From contig NC_079512.1 of assembly GCF_000801105.2 (NCBI RefSeq), forward strand, positions 30,149,848 to 30,213,847: 64,000 nucleotides of DNA, given 5' to 3'. Shown piece after piece: positions 46,046 to 58,568 of the stretch. The notes beneath the pieces were generated by a model. It did not search any database. It was not told the DNA's origin and saw only the letters and a list, made by a program, of their open reading frames with translations. The stretch's first letter is position 1, and every line of letters starts with the position of its first letter. The stretch comes from Raphanus sativus (Eukaryota; Streptophyta; Magnoliopsida; Brassicales; Brassicaceae). Position numbers and translations under genes: made by a program.

Positions 46046-48600
46046 ATTCATGGTCCATTCGGATCATATGGTTTATCTCTCTTAGATAAATTCGACCATG
46101 AATGTCTTTGTATGTCCATGATCTGTCCGGATCATGACATCATCCATAATCCATCCGGATTATGTTCTTGTCCATTATATATCTTATTCATATCCTTTGA
46201 CCAAAACTCTTTATGAACTTTTAGTATATGTCCACGGTCTGTTCATGAAGTGGCTATTGTGTTATAGTTTGAAGTTTAATCAAAACTAAGCCACTTTTTG
46301 GTCAATAGGACGTTCCTCTCACTTGGATGGTTTAGGTCGGATTTAAGACCTAGAGGAACTGGTCGGAACAAGCTGGACGGGATGGATTGGTCGGGACCAA
46401 TGATGATTAAGGTCGAACTAGGTCGGACATGATCCTAGTCGGTATGGTTCCCTTGGTCGTGAATCTGATGGATTCTCAGACCATTGATCAATCTATTCTT
46501 GGTACGTTGGATCATAGATCCCAACATTCATATACGGCTAATGATCTCTACTATAGATCATCGTAGTCTCTTCATAGCCTTTCCAAGAATCAATCATCTT
46601 AATCATCCTTTCTTTAAGTATAAACACAAGGAATATATTGACTACTATATGGACTGATCAGAAACGTTCTTATAGAACTTTCTACTAAGCATCACTTAGT
46701 CTTATCATATCGTGTGTACATACACGCATGCAGCTGCATTTCAGTCCATGAACAACGCAGGAACGATGTTGTTCTATGAGAACTTCTTTCTCATTTCTCA
46801 AGGTATCTTATGTTACCTTTATATCCAGTGATATATCCAATGTCTACTACATCTTTCTTAGATGTCCAGATCTTTATTAATTTCGATATTGGGTAGTAGC
46901 ATTCACCACATATGAATTTATTTCCTTGTTCCTTAGTCCCTGTGAGTATCCTTGTGTGATTTAGCCATTCCATTGAATGCTTCATGTAGCAACATGTACG
47001 ACCACTTGTCTGTATTTTCATGTTCTACTGCTCACGATTTTCTTTTCCTCACAAGACTCATCTGTTCACTGGTTAGATGGCGTCTATCTTATGTATTTGG
47101 CCAATACGCCCATCTCATACATTCTTTGGGTTTAACTCCACGTCCCATTTTATTCTCTATGAGTACTCTTACGTGGGTTAGTGATCCTCGCATATCTTTT
47201 ATGCTCAAGTGCTTTCTCTTTATCACTTATGAGTGTGTGTATGTGTCGACACTTTATATAATGTTCCTTCGCGTTCTATCGCGTTCTAGACATGATACAA
47301 TCGATTGAGATTTTATTCTTATCAGGATCATTGAATACTTTGTAGTTTGCAAGGCTACATTGTATGATACCTGTACCTTAGGACCGGCCGGTCTGATCTC
47401 ATTGTCTAGTATGGTTTCTCTTTCATGAACCCGGATCTATCATTATGAGCACCTTAACTTTTCTATCCGTGGTTCATTATATATGGAACATTCTGGTCTA
47501 TCTTCTATAGACTTTTACAGCAACTTGATTATGTCTCTACTAGGACATTTATATAGTGGTGCTAAGCTGGTATGACTTAGTCATTCTTTCGGGTCTGTCT
47601 GGCTATCATTCTTTCTTTGTTTATGGACGTCCAGTACATATATATCTGGTCCGAGGATCTTTGCCAAGACTTGGATGGTTAAAACCATTCCACTTTCACT
47701 TTCTATTTACCAGCTTATAGCTTTCTCCTTGATGTTGGATAGTCGGATTCATCTTGTATGTAATCCGTGTACCTTGGCCACAATATGATCACCTTTGTTT
47801 GGCTCATGGTCTCATTGAATTCTTGGGAGAAAGATCATGTTCTCTTATCCAACATATATTCCCGATTTTCATCTCATCCTTAGATGAGGTATTCCATCCT
47901 AGATGGCACATAAGTATGTGGTGGTTTATCCATAAAGTCTTAGGATGGTCTATATCTGGATTATGACCCTTTATCATCTTTAGACGGGAATATCTATGCT
48001 CACTTTATATGGCCTGATGTATCTTATCTTTCATACATGTATTCTTGTGGTATACCCAAGCTTATAGACTTTTGAAGTCTCAACCTTATAGGTTATGCCT
48101 TATACGGCCAAGCTATAATGCCTTATGGCCTTCGGCCAGGCTTATCATGTTCGGATTTTATAGTATGGTCATGGACCACACAGAGTGTTTATTCTCCCCC
48201 TCATGAACATGCTATAAAATATGTTTGTTTGTCCTCACTTAAACGTAATGCTTGGACGGCCAGCATGGTTTTAGACCATGATACACGAATTTGTGGTATG
48301 GTCATGATCACGGGTTTTGTCCTCACTATCCTCATGATCAGATTATACTTTCGTGTTGCTTGGAACAATGAAGCCTACTGAGTTTCCCTTGTGTACATGT
48401 TTCACAACGTGAGATCTTATGGGATAACTCTTTGTGCCTTATTAATCAAGTTCGGACCAGGATGGCTAATCCGGTCATGCCATAAAGTGTATAAATTCGT
48501 TGGTGAACCTTACTGGTTACCTAGGCTTTTATGCCTTATCACACTGATCCTTAGCATAGTATTAGATCAGTAGGGAGAATGTAGTCTCGACCTCTTTTAT
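46045..48600. other. Internal filler of the minus-strand Copia element
   Basis: About 2.5 kb where integrase and reverse transcriptase should be. Frames are short on both strands and no Copia motif is visible. Short GGTCGGA, TCCGGATTATG and CGGCCA motifs recur. This may be strongly degenerated pol or foreign filler. Confidence 0.5.
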
Positions 48601-48870
48601 ATGTATGCCTTTGGCAATTTTCATAAGCTAAAGGAATATTTCCTTTTGCTTTGCCCATTGGTTTATTATAGAAACCATTTTGATGTGGCTTGTAATGCCA
48701 ATTCGACCTTTACTCCCTCCTCGGCCATGATTGGATCTACAACCACGGTTATTGTGGTATCCTTGTCCACGGCCAGTGGGGATTTTGGGTCTTTCTCAAT
48801 GGGTCTTAGGTGATAAATTTCCTGCCTCTTAAGGCCATGCCTTAGGCGTGGTGATCTAGACATACTCTTC
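48600..48870 (-). pseudogene. Gag C-terminal / zinc-knuckle remnant
   Basis: On the minus strand, scraps such as GKAKGNIPLAYENCQRH resemble the segment around the Copia CCHC knuckle, but the second half of the knuckle is gone. Frames change within the stretch. Confidence 0.4.
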
Positions 48871-49086
48871 TCGAGTTTTCATTCTCATTTGTCAATCAAA
48901 AAAATATTTTTCAAGCAAATCAATCAAGATAAAAGAAAAACTTTTATTAATGCTATGAAATTTGAATGACAAATTATATTTAAAACAAAATACCAAATCA
49001 TAAGTATGAAATCAGAATGTCAAAAGGCTTAAACAATAGCCAGCCAGTCCATAATAACATCTTGGACGTGGCTCACATTTGGTTTT

Positions 49087-49869
49087 CTATTCAATGAATA
49101 AACCAATCTCATCATCTATATGAGTCCACCCGAATTTTCTTTTCTTAGCTTCTTCAGCATCACCGTATATCATCTCACATTGATACTCGGCACTTATCTC
49201 CATAACATAGTCGAGTTTGTCGAGGTTGACTTTCCTTTTCTGCTTCTTTTCCTCAAGAGCTGAAAGGTATGAGAGAAGGTCGTAATAGGTTGTGAAACCT
49301 TTAGCCTTCTGTGATAACAACACTTCCTTTGAATGGATCGTGTCACGAGTCTTGCTTAACAAGTCATAGTTTGTTATCGCTCCACCACATAGTTTAAGAC
49401 TATAGGTGATCCTCACAAGATCAAAGTGATAGTCATCCACGGATTCATAATCCTGGAACCTCAGAGCCTTCCATTCTTTCATGGACTCATCTAGTAATGG
49501 CTCGAAGAACATGGTGTTTAATCTCGACCAGAGATCGTAAGGATCGTTGATGTAGCTGCACTCATCATACAGATCCTTCACGAGATGCTTTCTCATTATC
49601 AAAACAGCTCTACGCCTTTCATATGCAAGGGTATCGTTGCCGTATTTGATACACTTCCCAAGTCCTTTAGACTTTAAATCGGCTGAAGTGTTCATCGCCC
49701 AATCAAGGTAATTGTCTCCATTGAGATCAAGGGCTGGGTAATCCGAGTGATGGAGTCTCGACATCTGAATCATATCAAAATGATTTTGTGTTAGTACATA
49801 CAATTTCTGATGCCATTGGCTATCCAAGAAATAAAAGGCACTCGGCCAGTATGTAAACAATAAAGCCAT
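49087..49869 (-). CDS. Copia gag-like protein of the gutted element
   Basis: 260 codons open. The gag homology starts at about MSRLHHSDYPALDLNGDNY (ATG near 49764) and continues through YLDWAMNTSADLKSKGLG, DECSYINDPYDLWSRLN, DESMKEWKALRFQDYESVDDY and KTRDTIHSKEVLLSQ, the layout of a Copia gag (UBN2-like) domain. It ends before any zinc knuckle. The 35 codons before the homology look like leader translation. It may still be expressed from the LTR. Confidence 0.7.
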   Translation of the reverse strand: MALLFTYWPSAFYFLDSQWHQKLYVLTQNHFDMIQMSRLHHSDYPALDLNGDNYLDWAMNTSADLKSKGLGKCIKYGNDTLAYERRRAVLIMRKHLVKDLYDECSYINDPYDLWSRLNTMFFEPLLDESMKEWKALRFQDYESVDDYHFDLVRITYSLKLCGGAITNYDLLSKTRDTIHSKEVLLSQKAKGFTTYYDLLSYLSALEEKKQKRKVNLDKLDYVMEISAEYQCEMIYGDAEEAKKRKFGWTHIDDEIGLFIE

Positions 49870-50044
49870 ATGGCTTGTGTGACCAATGCCATTCGGCTAT
49901 TACACAATTAAATCACACTGCCAGCAAACAAATAAGAGGGCCATACGGCCAGTTTGCATTCTCTTTAGAAATTTACTTTCTCATAACTCATCCATCTCTT
50001 AATCAACTTGTTTGATTTATAAATCCCTTGAAAATAGTGGGATG

Positions 50045-50525
50045 GACGAGTGCATGGTTTAGCCATACCATATGGTATGCTACATCGACCCATGCGGTTT
50101 AATGGTCTAGTAGTACCATTCGGTACACATCCTCGACCAAATAAAACAGATCTTGATTTAGCTGCACTGTGGTGCGCATCATCCATCACCGGTGATTGTG
50201 GATCACCGTGGATCATCGAGGATCACCGTGGATCACCTTGGATCACTGATCATCGTAGATCATCGCGGATCATCGAGGATCATCATGGATCATAGATCAA
50301 CGCGGATCATCGTGGATGATCACCGTGAATCACGGGTGAAAAATCTAGTTGCACCTGAGGGTGAACATCATCGACTATTGATTTTATTTTATGGTCTAAT
50401 CATACTTAAGAGTACGTATCATCGACCTTTACTTCATATGGTCTAGTCATACCTATTGGTATGCATCATTGACCTAAAAGAAAATCATGGTCTAGCCACA
50501 CTATGGTGTGCATCATCGACCAAAA
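50045..50525. repeat. Array of palindrome-centred repeats in the element's leader
   Basis: Five related units, at about 50055, 50102, 50390, 50438 and 50487, read ATGGT(C/T)TAG-N-CATACC-N-GGTATGCATCATCGACC with variation. Several have an inverted-repeat core such as TACCATATGGTA or GTACCATTCGGTAC, so each unit can fold into a small hairpin. Confidence 0.7.
50203..50335. repeat. GGATCATCG/GGATCACCGT minisatellite
   Basis: A run of about a dozen GGATCA(T/C)CGNN units of 10-12 bp lies inside the previous array. Confidence 0.9.
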
Positions 50526-50529
50526 GATG

Positions 50530-50812
50530 TGGAAAACATTAACCTTATGTTTTGTTTGGACATATAGCGTGTCATCCTTAAAGGGGTATCACTTGTTGTC
50601 CACACAAAACGAAAGTCATGTAATCACATGCTTTATATTTTAGGGTTAGGGTTTCTTAAAATCGGATTTAAACTTTAAGGATTAGGGTTTAAAATTCAAA
50701 TCTGATTTTAGGATTAGGTTAAACATTGACCTCAAGTTTTGTTTGGACATATAGCGTGTCATCCTTAAAGGGGTATCACTTGTTGTCCATACAAAACTAA
50801 AGTTATGTAAAA
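50530..50812. repeat. ~85-bp direct repeat in the element's leader
   Basis: GTTTTGTTTGGACATATAGC, then GTGTCATCCTTAAAGGGGTA and TCACTTGTTGTCCA occur in the same order at about 50530-50620 and 50724-50812 with few differences. Stretches of TTAGGGTT lie between the copies. Confidence 0.88.
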
Positions 50813-51352
50813 CTATTAAGGGTTTAGGGTTTTGATTTTAAAATAAAACAAGAACTAAAATCAACCAAATCAAATCGCAAAAACTTTTAAATCGGATTTA
50901 AGATGAAGAGAAGTTTGAAATCCGAATTGCTTGAACCACAAGTAAAAATTAGGGTTCTTGAGATCTTACCTTAATTTTTGCCGATCTTTTCTCCTTGGTT
51001 TCTCTTTTAGAAACCTTGAATAATCAACAATGAAAGTTTCAAAGTTGGATTAGTATGAGATCTAAGAACAATAGATATCGAAATTAAGAAAGATAAGGAG
51101 TTGGCGGCTATTAGGGTTTTGGATGATCTTTGACGGCGCGGCTTGCACTGGGAGGTGACGGCGCGTCCGGAGTCGGATTGCTGCGTGGTTAGCGGCGCTG
51201 GATTCTTCACGTCAAGAGCTTCAGTTTGATATATTACTCGTCGTTTGGATCCTTACGGTTAGGGAGATATGGCGGTTTGAAATTACGGCCAAAATTAGGG
51301 TTTTTGTGGTCGCCGGATTTTAGCTAGGGTTTAGAGTTTCGTGCTGATAACG

Positions 51353-51587
51353 TGTTCTAATCCTAGTGTTCTTGTCTTAGAAATAGATCGAACTAAAGAG
51401 AGAGAGAGAGTCGTATGACTTAGAGAGGAATGAATTGTTATTATTCCATGAGTAATGAGTTCCTTATATAGGATTACATAGCTTGGAGACAAAGTCTAAT
51501 AACTTGGAGTAGAGAACAAGTAACTTGGAGTAGGGAACAAGTAAATCTAGAACATTCCATAATAGACATCACACAATATTCATAACA
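51353..51587 (-). repeat. 5' LTR of the minus-strand Copia element
   Basis: 235 bp; two visible differences from the other LTR. Confidence 0.9.
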
Positions 51588-51592
51588 CTTTT

Positions 51593-52853
51593 CTAATTTT
51601 TTTTCTTTCTTTATTAAAGTTATTCTTTATTTACTTTTCTAAAATCAGGAGAAGGAAACTGATTGCATGTGATGGTTTTGTATAACTGGAAAGTGCTTAC
51701 GCATTCTGGTCTCACATTTCAAGGCACCGCGAATTTTCTTACTCAAATGATATTTAAAGCTTTATAAGATTCTCTTTCACTTGTCACCATACTTTGATCC
51801 TTACTCTAGATTTCTAGATATTTTAGAAATAGGCATTATACTTTGTCTTGTCGTGTATCAACATTAGTTAAAGTATGTGATCTCAAATTCAAATCTCACA
51901 CTCAATAAGATTTTAGTGGATATCCGAATTGAAACTTTTTAGATAGAAAGGAAACAAGGCATACACAGAACCGAACTTTTGCGCTGATTTTCAAAGAAAA
52001 TATAGCATGTGTTTAAATATGTGAAGTGTACTATAGTTTGCCAAGCGGTCATCACAGACAATATGAAAATTTTGTATCTTGATCTCAAGTTGTAGATTTC
52101 ATATCATATTACATATCTCCAGTAGTACGTAAAACCGATAAGAATATTTTAAAAACTATATTTCTTCTGAGGGATTAAAATGTCACGCTAGATATTATAT
52201 CCAAGGTTTTTGGCTATTTGCTTCCAGACAGTGCGCCTCAAGGTGACGAAGGTAAATTTATAGTAAACATGTTATATAGCATAGGGCTCAAGGGGAATAA
52301 TGGCCCAATGGCCCAACGGCCCACTACTAGTAGCATTTAGAACAAGGCAGCTGAGTTTGCTGAATAGATGCCATCGGAGCAATGCTAAGACAAAAGCTGA
52401 GCCAAATTTAACAAATAAGAATCACAAATCTGCTGCATTCAGTCCTAAAGGAATCAACAACATTACCAGTGTGGTGATATTCTTTCTAGTACGCGGCAAT
52501 ACTACAAATGCTTTTGGAGAAGCCATTTAATATGTCAATATAGAACCTAGAAAGCTTGCATTAGATTAAATAATGGATGTTTAGTGTTTAATTCAACGAG
52601 TGACAAACGAGAGACATGTAGACAATAAACAAGACGGTTGATGCGATTCGAGAAATGATTTATAAATAAACGAAAGTAGAGGAACCGAACTAGTAGTTTG
52701 ATGATGGTTTCAAAATCTTCTCATAATCAAAAAAAAAGAAAGACAGTCAAAATAAGACAATAAGTAGAGTACTAAAGCAAACTGAAAAAGATCCGACTTC
52801 TCTCTCACAGCAACATTTGTGAAAAGATGATTAACGTGAGAAATATCATTCTC
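51593..52853. other. Intergenic region
   Basis: AT-rich, no supported gene. A triple GGCCCA cluster lies at 52303-52322 (GGCCCAATGGCCCAACGGCCCA), resembling site II promoter elements but without a gene close by. The RPS27 3' UTR fills the right end. Confidence 0.4.
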
Positions 52854-53755
<902 letters not shown>

Positions 53756-55019
53756 TTATTCTAATCATTAGAGAGATCACAAAGGTCGCTTCACTCTTGC
53801 TCCAACAAAAGACTGAAGATTCAAACTTCAAAGCTTCTCTAGCATCAGGTTGGCATGAGTAGTTTATTCACATGTCCACCACGAAGAACTTAGTGACAAA
53901 AAACATATTGTATTTACACTTTGTGTAGAGTTCATTAACAACAAAGAACCGATTCGTAAGTTGAAGAAACTGCTAGACATGTGTGGCTAATATCCTATAC
54001 ATTAAGCAGCTATCTCATGATTTAATCAACTAAAATGTCCATTTGAAGACAAATCTAACAAGTAGTAAAAGGAAGATATTCTCAATGGAGAGAGTGTCCA
54101 CATCAGCATGGAAATTCCAACCAATTAGAGAACATCATATTTTGGGCCACGTTATTTAGCAATGCTTTTAAACTATCCATTAACCAAACCAATTATACAT
54201 TCTTTATTTTATATTTTCGGCCCTATAGTTATTCAGCCCAAAATGCTCAGCTACCGTCTCTTCCCTGCCCTCTCCTTGATCGCCGGTTACTACCGTCCAC
54301 AACTGTTCACACCTAAACTTACAGCAACCATTAATTGCTTCCCCAAAGCATTGAATCCTTAACATAAATCCCATCGCCGTTCTTCTTCCCCTCCCTCTTA
54401 TATATATATATATAATAACCTTATGAATCCATTCAAGCCCTACTTCTCCGCTTTTCAACCCAAACGGATCATAACAATGGCTTCCAATCAATCGGGAGGC
54501 AAATTTTCCCTCTCCCTAACGTGTGGCTTCTCCTCTAGCTCTATACAAATTTTAGTAACAGCAAGATAAGGTTAGTGTTTTCTTGCCGTCCTTTAGTTGT
54601 CTGGGGTTCTAATTTGGGATTTGATTCTGAAGTTAATAGACGGCGGGAGTGGTAGAGAGGGTTAACGCTGCGGAGTCAAGAGACGTGTACCAAAATTATA
54701 GCAGGTTGTGCACATGACGAGAAGAGCAAAGATGAAAATTTGTTGTCTGGGATTCGGACGTTTTTGGCGTCTGTGTCGGTCAGAGTGTTTAGAGTGTTTA
54801 TCTAACAAAGATGAAAATTTGTATTTCATCTACTTGCCCCCAGAAACTTATCGGCCAAGTAAAAATCGTATGCTATTATCGAAGGTAAGCAATTGGTCAG
54901 GGATGTCTTACTCAGATTATGTTTAAAAAGTTTTGTGCTTCTATATTCTGTTCAAAATTCAGGTTAACTAATGTTCTGTCTTACGAAATTTTTTATCAAG
55001 AAAACAACCCATGGTCACT
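53756..55019. other. Intergenic region with a possible small transcription unit
   Basis: A TATA run (54401-54415) is followed about 65 bp later by an ATG at 54477 opening 30 codons (MASNQSGGKFSLSLTCGFSS...) up to a stop next to a GT. It looks like a promoter and first exon but has no recognisable product. Nothing else is supported. Confidence 0.3.
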
Positions 55020-55275
55020 TTGTTTTTTTTTTTTTTCCCGTCAATTTATATTAATATAAAAGGCCCAAGGCCTAGAATCCTTACAAACATCAAAAGCCCA
55101 CCAAAAACAAACAGGACTACATAGATAAAACCAAACAAACCGGGCCTAAAGCCCATTAACACGAGCGACACCCAGTAGATTAGGTCAGCCGCCGCTTGAG
55201 GAAGGGAGACCACGTGGTGACATCTACGAGCATCAAGGACACGTGTACCGATCCCCCTTTAGTATATTATACACA
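55020..55275 (-). mobile_element. Possible non-LTR retroelement 3' end
   Basis: A T run (55021-55036) is followed by unusually GC-balanced DNA with GGCCCAAGGCC and CCGGGCC motifs, reading on the minus strand as a 3' end with an A tail. Target duplications were not found. Could be a LINE tail. Confidence 0.35.
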
Positions 55276-56501
55276 TAATAAACTAAATCTGTTTTCTACG
55301 TCAAAAGATATTATTTTACTTAAATTTGTCGTTCTTAAAAGCCAGAAAGGTATAAATAATCACTTAAATAATTTTCGATTTGAAGCTTACCATTCATAAC
55401 TAACAGATTGACTGTTGTATTTTATGTTGTATTTCCTGCACGCAGAACATATATACAATTTAAGATGTGAAATCGGTTTTTACAATTTCTTGAACATACA
55501 ACGAATAAAAAACATGTAAAATGTAATAATATTATATAATAATTTATCTTTTATTAAATTCAATATTGCACCATGAAACGAATTAAAATGGCCTCCCTTC
55601 TAAAACTGTTGTCCACAATCGACTTGAAAGGAAACTCATAAACCTATATAATAATACTTTGAAGTGCATTATTGAACATTTGTTTGTTCCGATGCATTTA
55701 CTTACGTTGACATTTTTATCATTTTAAACTATCCTGAAAATCATATACACATGTAATATTAGAAAATTCATAAACCTTAATACGTAGAAGTGCATTGTTT
55801 TTTTGTTTAACATAATAAAAAGTATTTCACATTAAACAAACTATGTGTAACAGTAGAGAAATTTTTAAAATTCATTTCCCCCATTTTATGTCAATAAACT
55901 AAGCACAAAAATGAAAATATTAAGTTAAACTGGTCAAATAAAAACAAATCTCCCAACTTAATGCAATAGTTTACATATGAAAAATATGATTACATATAAA
56001 ATACAATTTACCATGCAAATATGTAAAAATTATTACTTGCTTCATTCAATATTTGAAACAAAAATTTACTACAGTACCACTTCATGTTATTTGCAGATTC
56101 AGAAGAGTAAAATAATACAAATCAAACCATTCGAAGCATTACTAAAATCAGAAAGAGTATAAAGACCAAACCTAAATTGAACAACACAATGATAGAAAAA
56201 TCCCAAACTATCTTAGTCTGCTTTAGTGTTGAAGATATTTTTGGGTTTATTAGTTCTTAATTATGTAAAAAATTTAAAAATAACACCAATATATTGAAGA
56301 AATTTACGAAAAGTTACAAAATAAACAATCGAAAACACTTACGACAATAATAACTTACTAAGTTAATGTTTTTTTTCCAATGTTAACTTACGAAAATAAT
56401 GTTGGGAAAAATAAGTCATGAAAAAGGAAAAGCATTATATTACATATAAAATAAAACAAAAGCTAATTAAAAATCTAATAATTATACTAATTTAAAATAC
56501 A
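55276..56501. other. AT-rich region, partly body of an old Helitron
   Basis: No gene. The right part must belong to the older plus-strand Helitron whose 3' end lies at 57417-57449; its 5' end was not identified. Confidence 0.4.
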
Positions 56502-56854
56502 CTAGACCTTGACCCGTCCGACCGGGCGGGTATTATTTTATATTTTTAGTTTTTTATTTATACTAAATGATATATTTGTAATATTTAGACATAAATTTAG
56601 ATTGAAAATTAATATTTGTAGTTATAATAAAAATAAAAATTAAATGTTTAACAAAATATTTTGATATAAATGTTAAATCTTCTAATTAAAATAATATAGA
56701 GACTGGTCATATTTTTTTCTAATTCCAAAATCTTAATATCGCTTAAAAAATATAAATGAATAAAATATAATCTTGCGCTGCTGTTGTTTATTTCTATAGA
56801 TTGACCCGTGGCTGTATAAATATTTGTTTTCACTAAATTTTTTGTTTGTACTAA

Positions 56855-56902
<48 letters not shown>

Positions 56903-57416
56903 TTGTAAATTAATATGTATTACATTATTGTTAATATAACATTTTTAAAACAACAATTTATTTATTACTTAGATTTGGAAAAAATGTAAAAATAATCTAT
57001 TATTCACCAAGTTTTAGAAGTTAGCGTAATTATAGGATAGGTTTCTATGTTTTATAGGTATATTAAATATTTGAGAGTGATTATAGATTAGAACTTATTG
57101 TCAGAAAAGATATTATGGTTAGATATTGAATTTATTGATTTGGCTAAAAAATAAAAAAAATAATCATCGATTGGTATAGGTGATTTATCTCTGTCATTGA
57201 TTAAGTCATTGAAAATAAAATAAATAAATTTCTTCTCTGTGAAGATGTTGTTTCCGATTTTTAAGGGAAAATCAGAATGAAAAAATATGCATTTAATAAT
57301 CTGAAAAGACAAGAATTTTTAAAAGAATGATAATTAATAGTTTCAGTGGCATGACATTGTAAATAACACTGAAAATTCAGAATTATTTTATAACTGTACT
57401 TTTTTAATAATAGAGA
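56502..57416 (-). mobile_element. Helitron (915 bp) on the minus strand, nested in another
   Basis: On the minus strand it starts TCTCTATTATTAAAAAAGTAC (57416) and ends CTAG at 56502, preceded by a GC-rich hairpin (56512-56530, ACCCG...CGGGT with one mismatch). Host bases fit A^T on the plus strand (A at 56501, T at 57417). It contains an (AT)n run at about 56858-56893. Confidence 0.78.
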
Positions 57417-57449
57417 TAATCCGCGCTATCGCGCGGAAAAGGAACCTAG
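57417..57449 (+). mobile_element. 3' terminus of an older Helitron
   Basis: Hairpin CCGCGC-TATC-GCGCGG (57421-57436) followed by AAAAGGAACCTAG and a T. It is cut off from its body by the minus-strand Helitron. Confidence 0.75.
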
Positions 57450-57521
57450 TTAAATTTAAAACTCTCATAAAAAACGACCATAACTTAAGATATTCCATTA
57501 AATATTTATTCCATTGAGCAT

Positions 57522-57909
57522 TTATAGAGGAGGGAGTTTTAAACCCGGAGGAGGAGACGGTTTTGCACCTTTTCGTAGCGGCGGACATGTCTTGAGGCAA
57601 TTTTCAGGCTCGACGAAAGGGAAGCAATTGGATGGAGCTTCGACGCAACACAAATACTCGAGTTGCCATGGCTCTCCCATAAATTTATGGAAGCATCTTT
57701 CTATTCCGGGGGATGATCGATGTCGTGACCTACAAATCATTATTCCAAAACTGTTAAAATAATCATGTGTTCGAAAGTGTAATACGAAATGCTAATACGC
57801 CTAAATCTATTATTAATATTTGGTTTTGAATAGCGATCCACTTCTTACAATCGTGGAGACCAATGAGAGAGACGATAATGAGAATGATAACAAAACTTTT
57901 ACAACCCAT
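57522..57909 (-). pseudogene. Candidate small secreted cysteine-rich peptide gene, possibly broken
   Basis: On the minus strand an ATG at 57909 encodes a signal-peptide-like MGCKSFVIILIIVSLIGLHD followed by a good donor (GATT|GTAAGAAG, intron from about 57848). About 115 bp later a second block (to the stop at 57522) encodes a Cys-rich domain with the spacing C-x12-CC-x7-C-x8-C-x3-C (around CFHKFMGEPW, YLCCVEAPSNCF, CLKTCPP) and a Pro-rich end. The obvious acceptor (TTTGTAG) does not put the two blocks in the same frame, so either another splice site is used or the gene has a frameshift. Family unknown. Confidence 0.45.
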
Positions 57910-58391
57910 CTTTGCTCTTCTCCACGAATAATTTTCTTATATGAGTTATATGTTAAATAGTGTGTGTTTGTGAGATGCTTGCAACGGCTCTTTTTATAAA
58001 GAAGAAAATCCACCATAATCATTGATTTATGATGTCATTTCTGGAAGAATCTCAATCGTATTCGACACCTTGTATAGTTATTTACACTTATTAGACTTTC
58101 ATGGTAATTTAATATGTATTTTGACTGATGAAATTTATCTTCATTAATATGAAATTATAACAATCACTATAAAGTTACACATTTAAAAGTTTCACCAAAA
58201 AAAATAGCAGTATCTACCAAATCAAATAGGAAACAAATATTTTTTAAAAGTTAGAATCTGTATAATATTATTTAAGAAATAAATTTTAGTCACGCTCATA
58301 TTAATTTTAACAATGATTAATGACAAAAATATCATTAATGGATTTAAATATTATATTAGTTTCCAAATCACATAAATAAAAAATACATTAT

Positions 58392-58426
<35 letters not shown>

Positions 58427-58517
58427 CTTTTAAAACATAATCTCACACAAGATAATAGATATTTTGAGATAGTTATTGTCAACCAGATTTTATTTTTTAA
58501 TTTTTTCTTTATATTGG

Positions 58518-58568
<51 letters not shown>

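Larger units (their letters stand above)
45097..51587 (-). mobile_element. Gutted Copia-type LTR retrotransposon, minus strand
   Basis: LTRs 45097-45333 (237 bp) and 51353-51587 (235 bp), read on the minus strand TGTTATGAATATTG ... AGAACA. They differ only by a 2-bp (GA) repeat unit and one G/A change. CTTTT flanks both sides (45092-45096, 51588-51592). A polypurine tract (CAAGGGGAAG, minus strand) abuts the 3' LTR. On the 5' side, GTTATCAGCACG follows the LTR. Inside are a gag frame and an RNase H remnant only; protease, integrase and reverse transcriptase are not recognisable. Confidence 0.9.

Noticed and set aside
48118..48381. Plus-strand frame inside the minus-strand Copia element
   Set aside because: No family resemblance, opposite to the element's coding strand, and in degenerated filler.
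50203..50335. CRISPR-like short direct repeats
   Set aside because: Units of 10-12 bp without unique spacers, inside a plant retrotransposon leader: a minisatellite.
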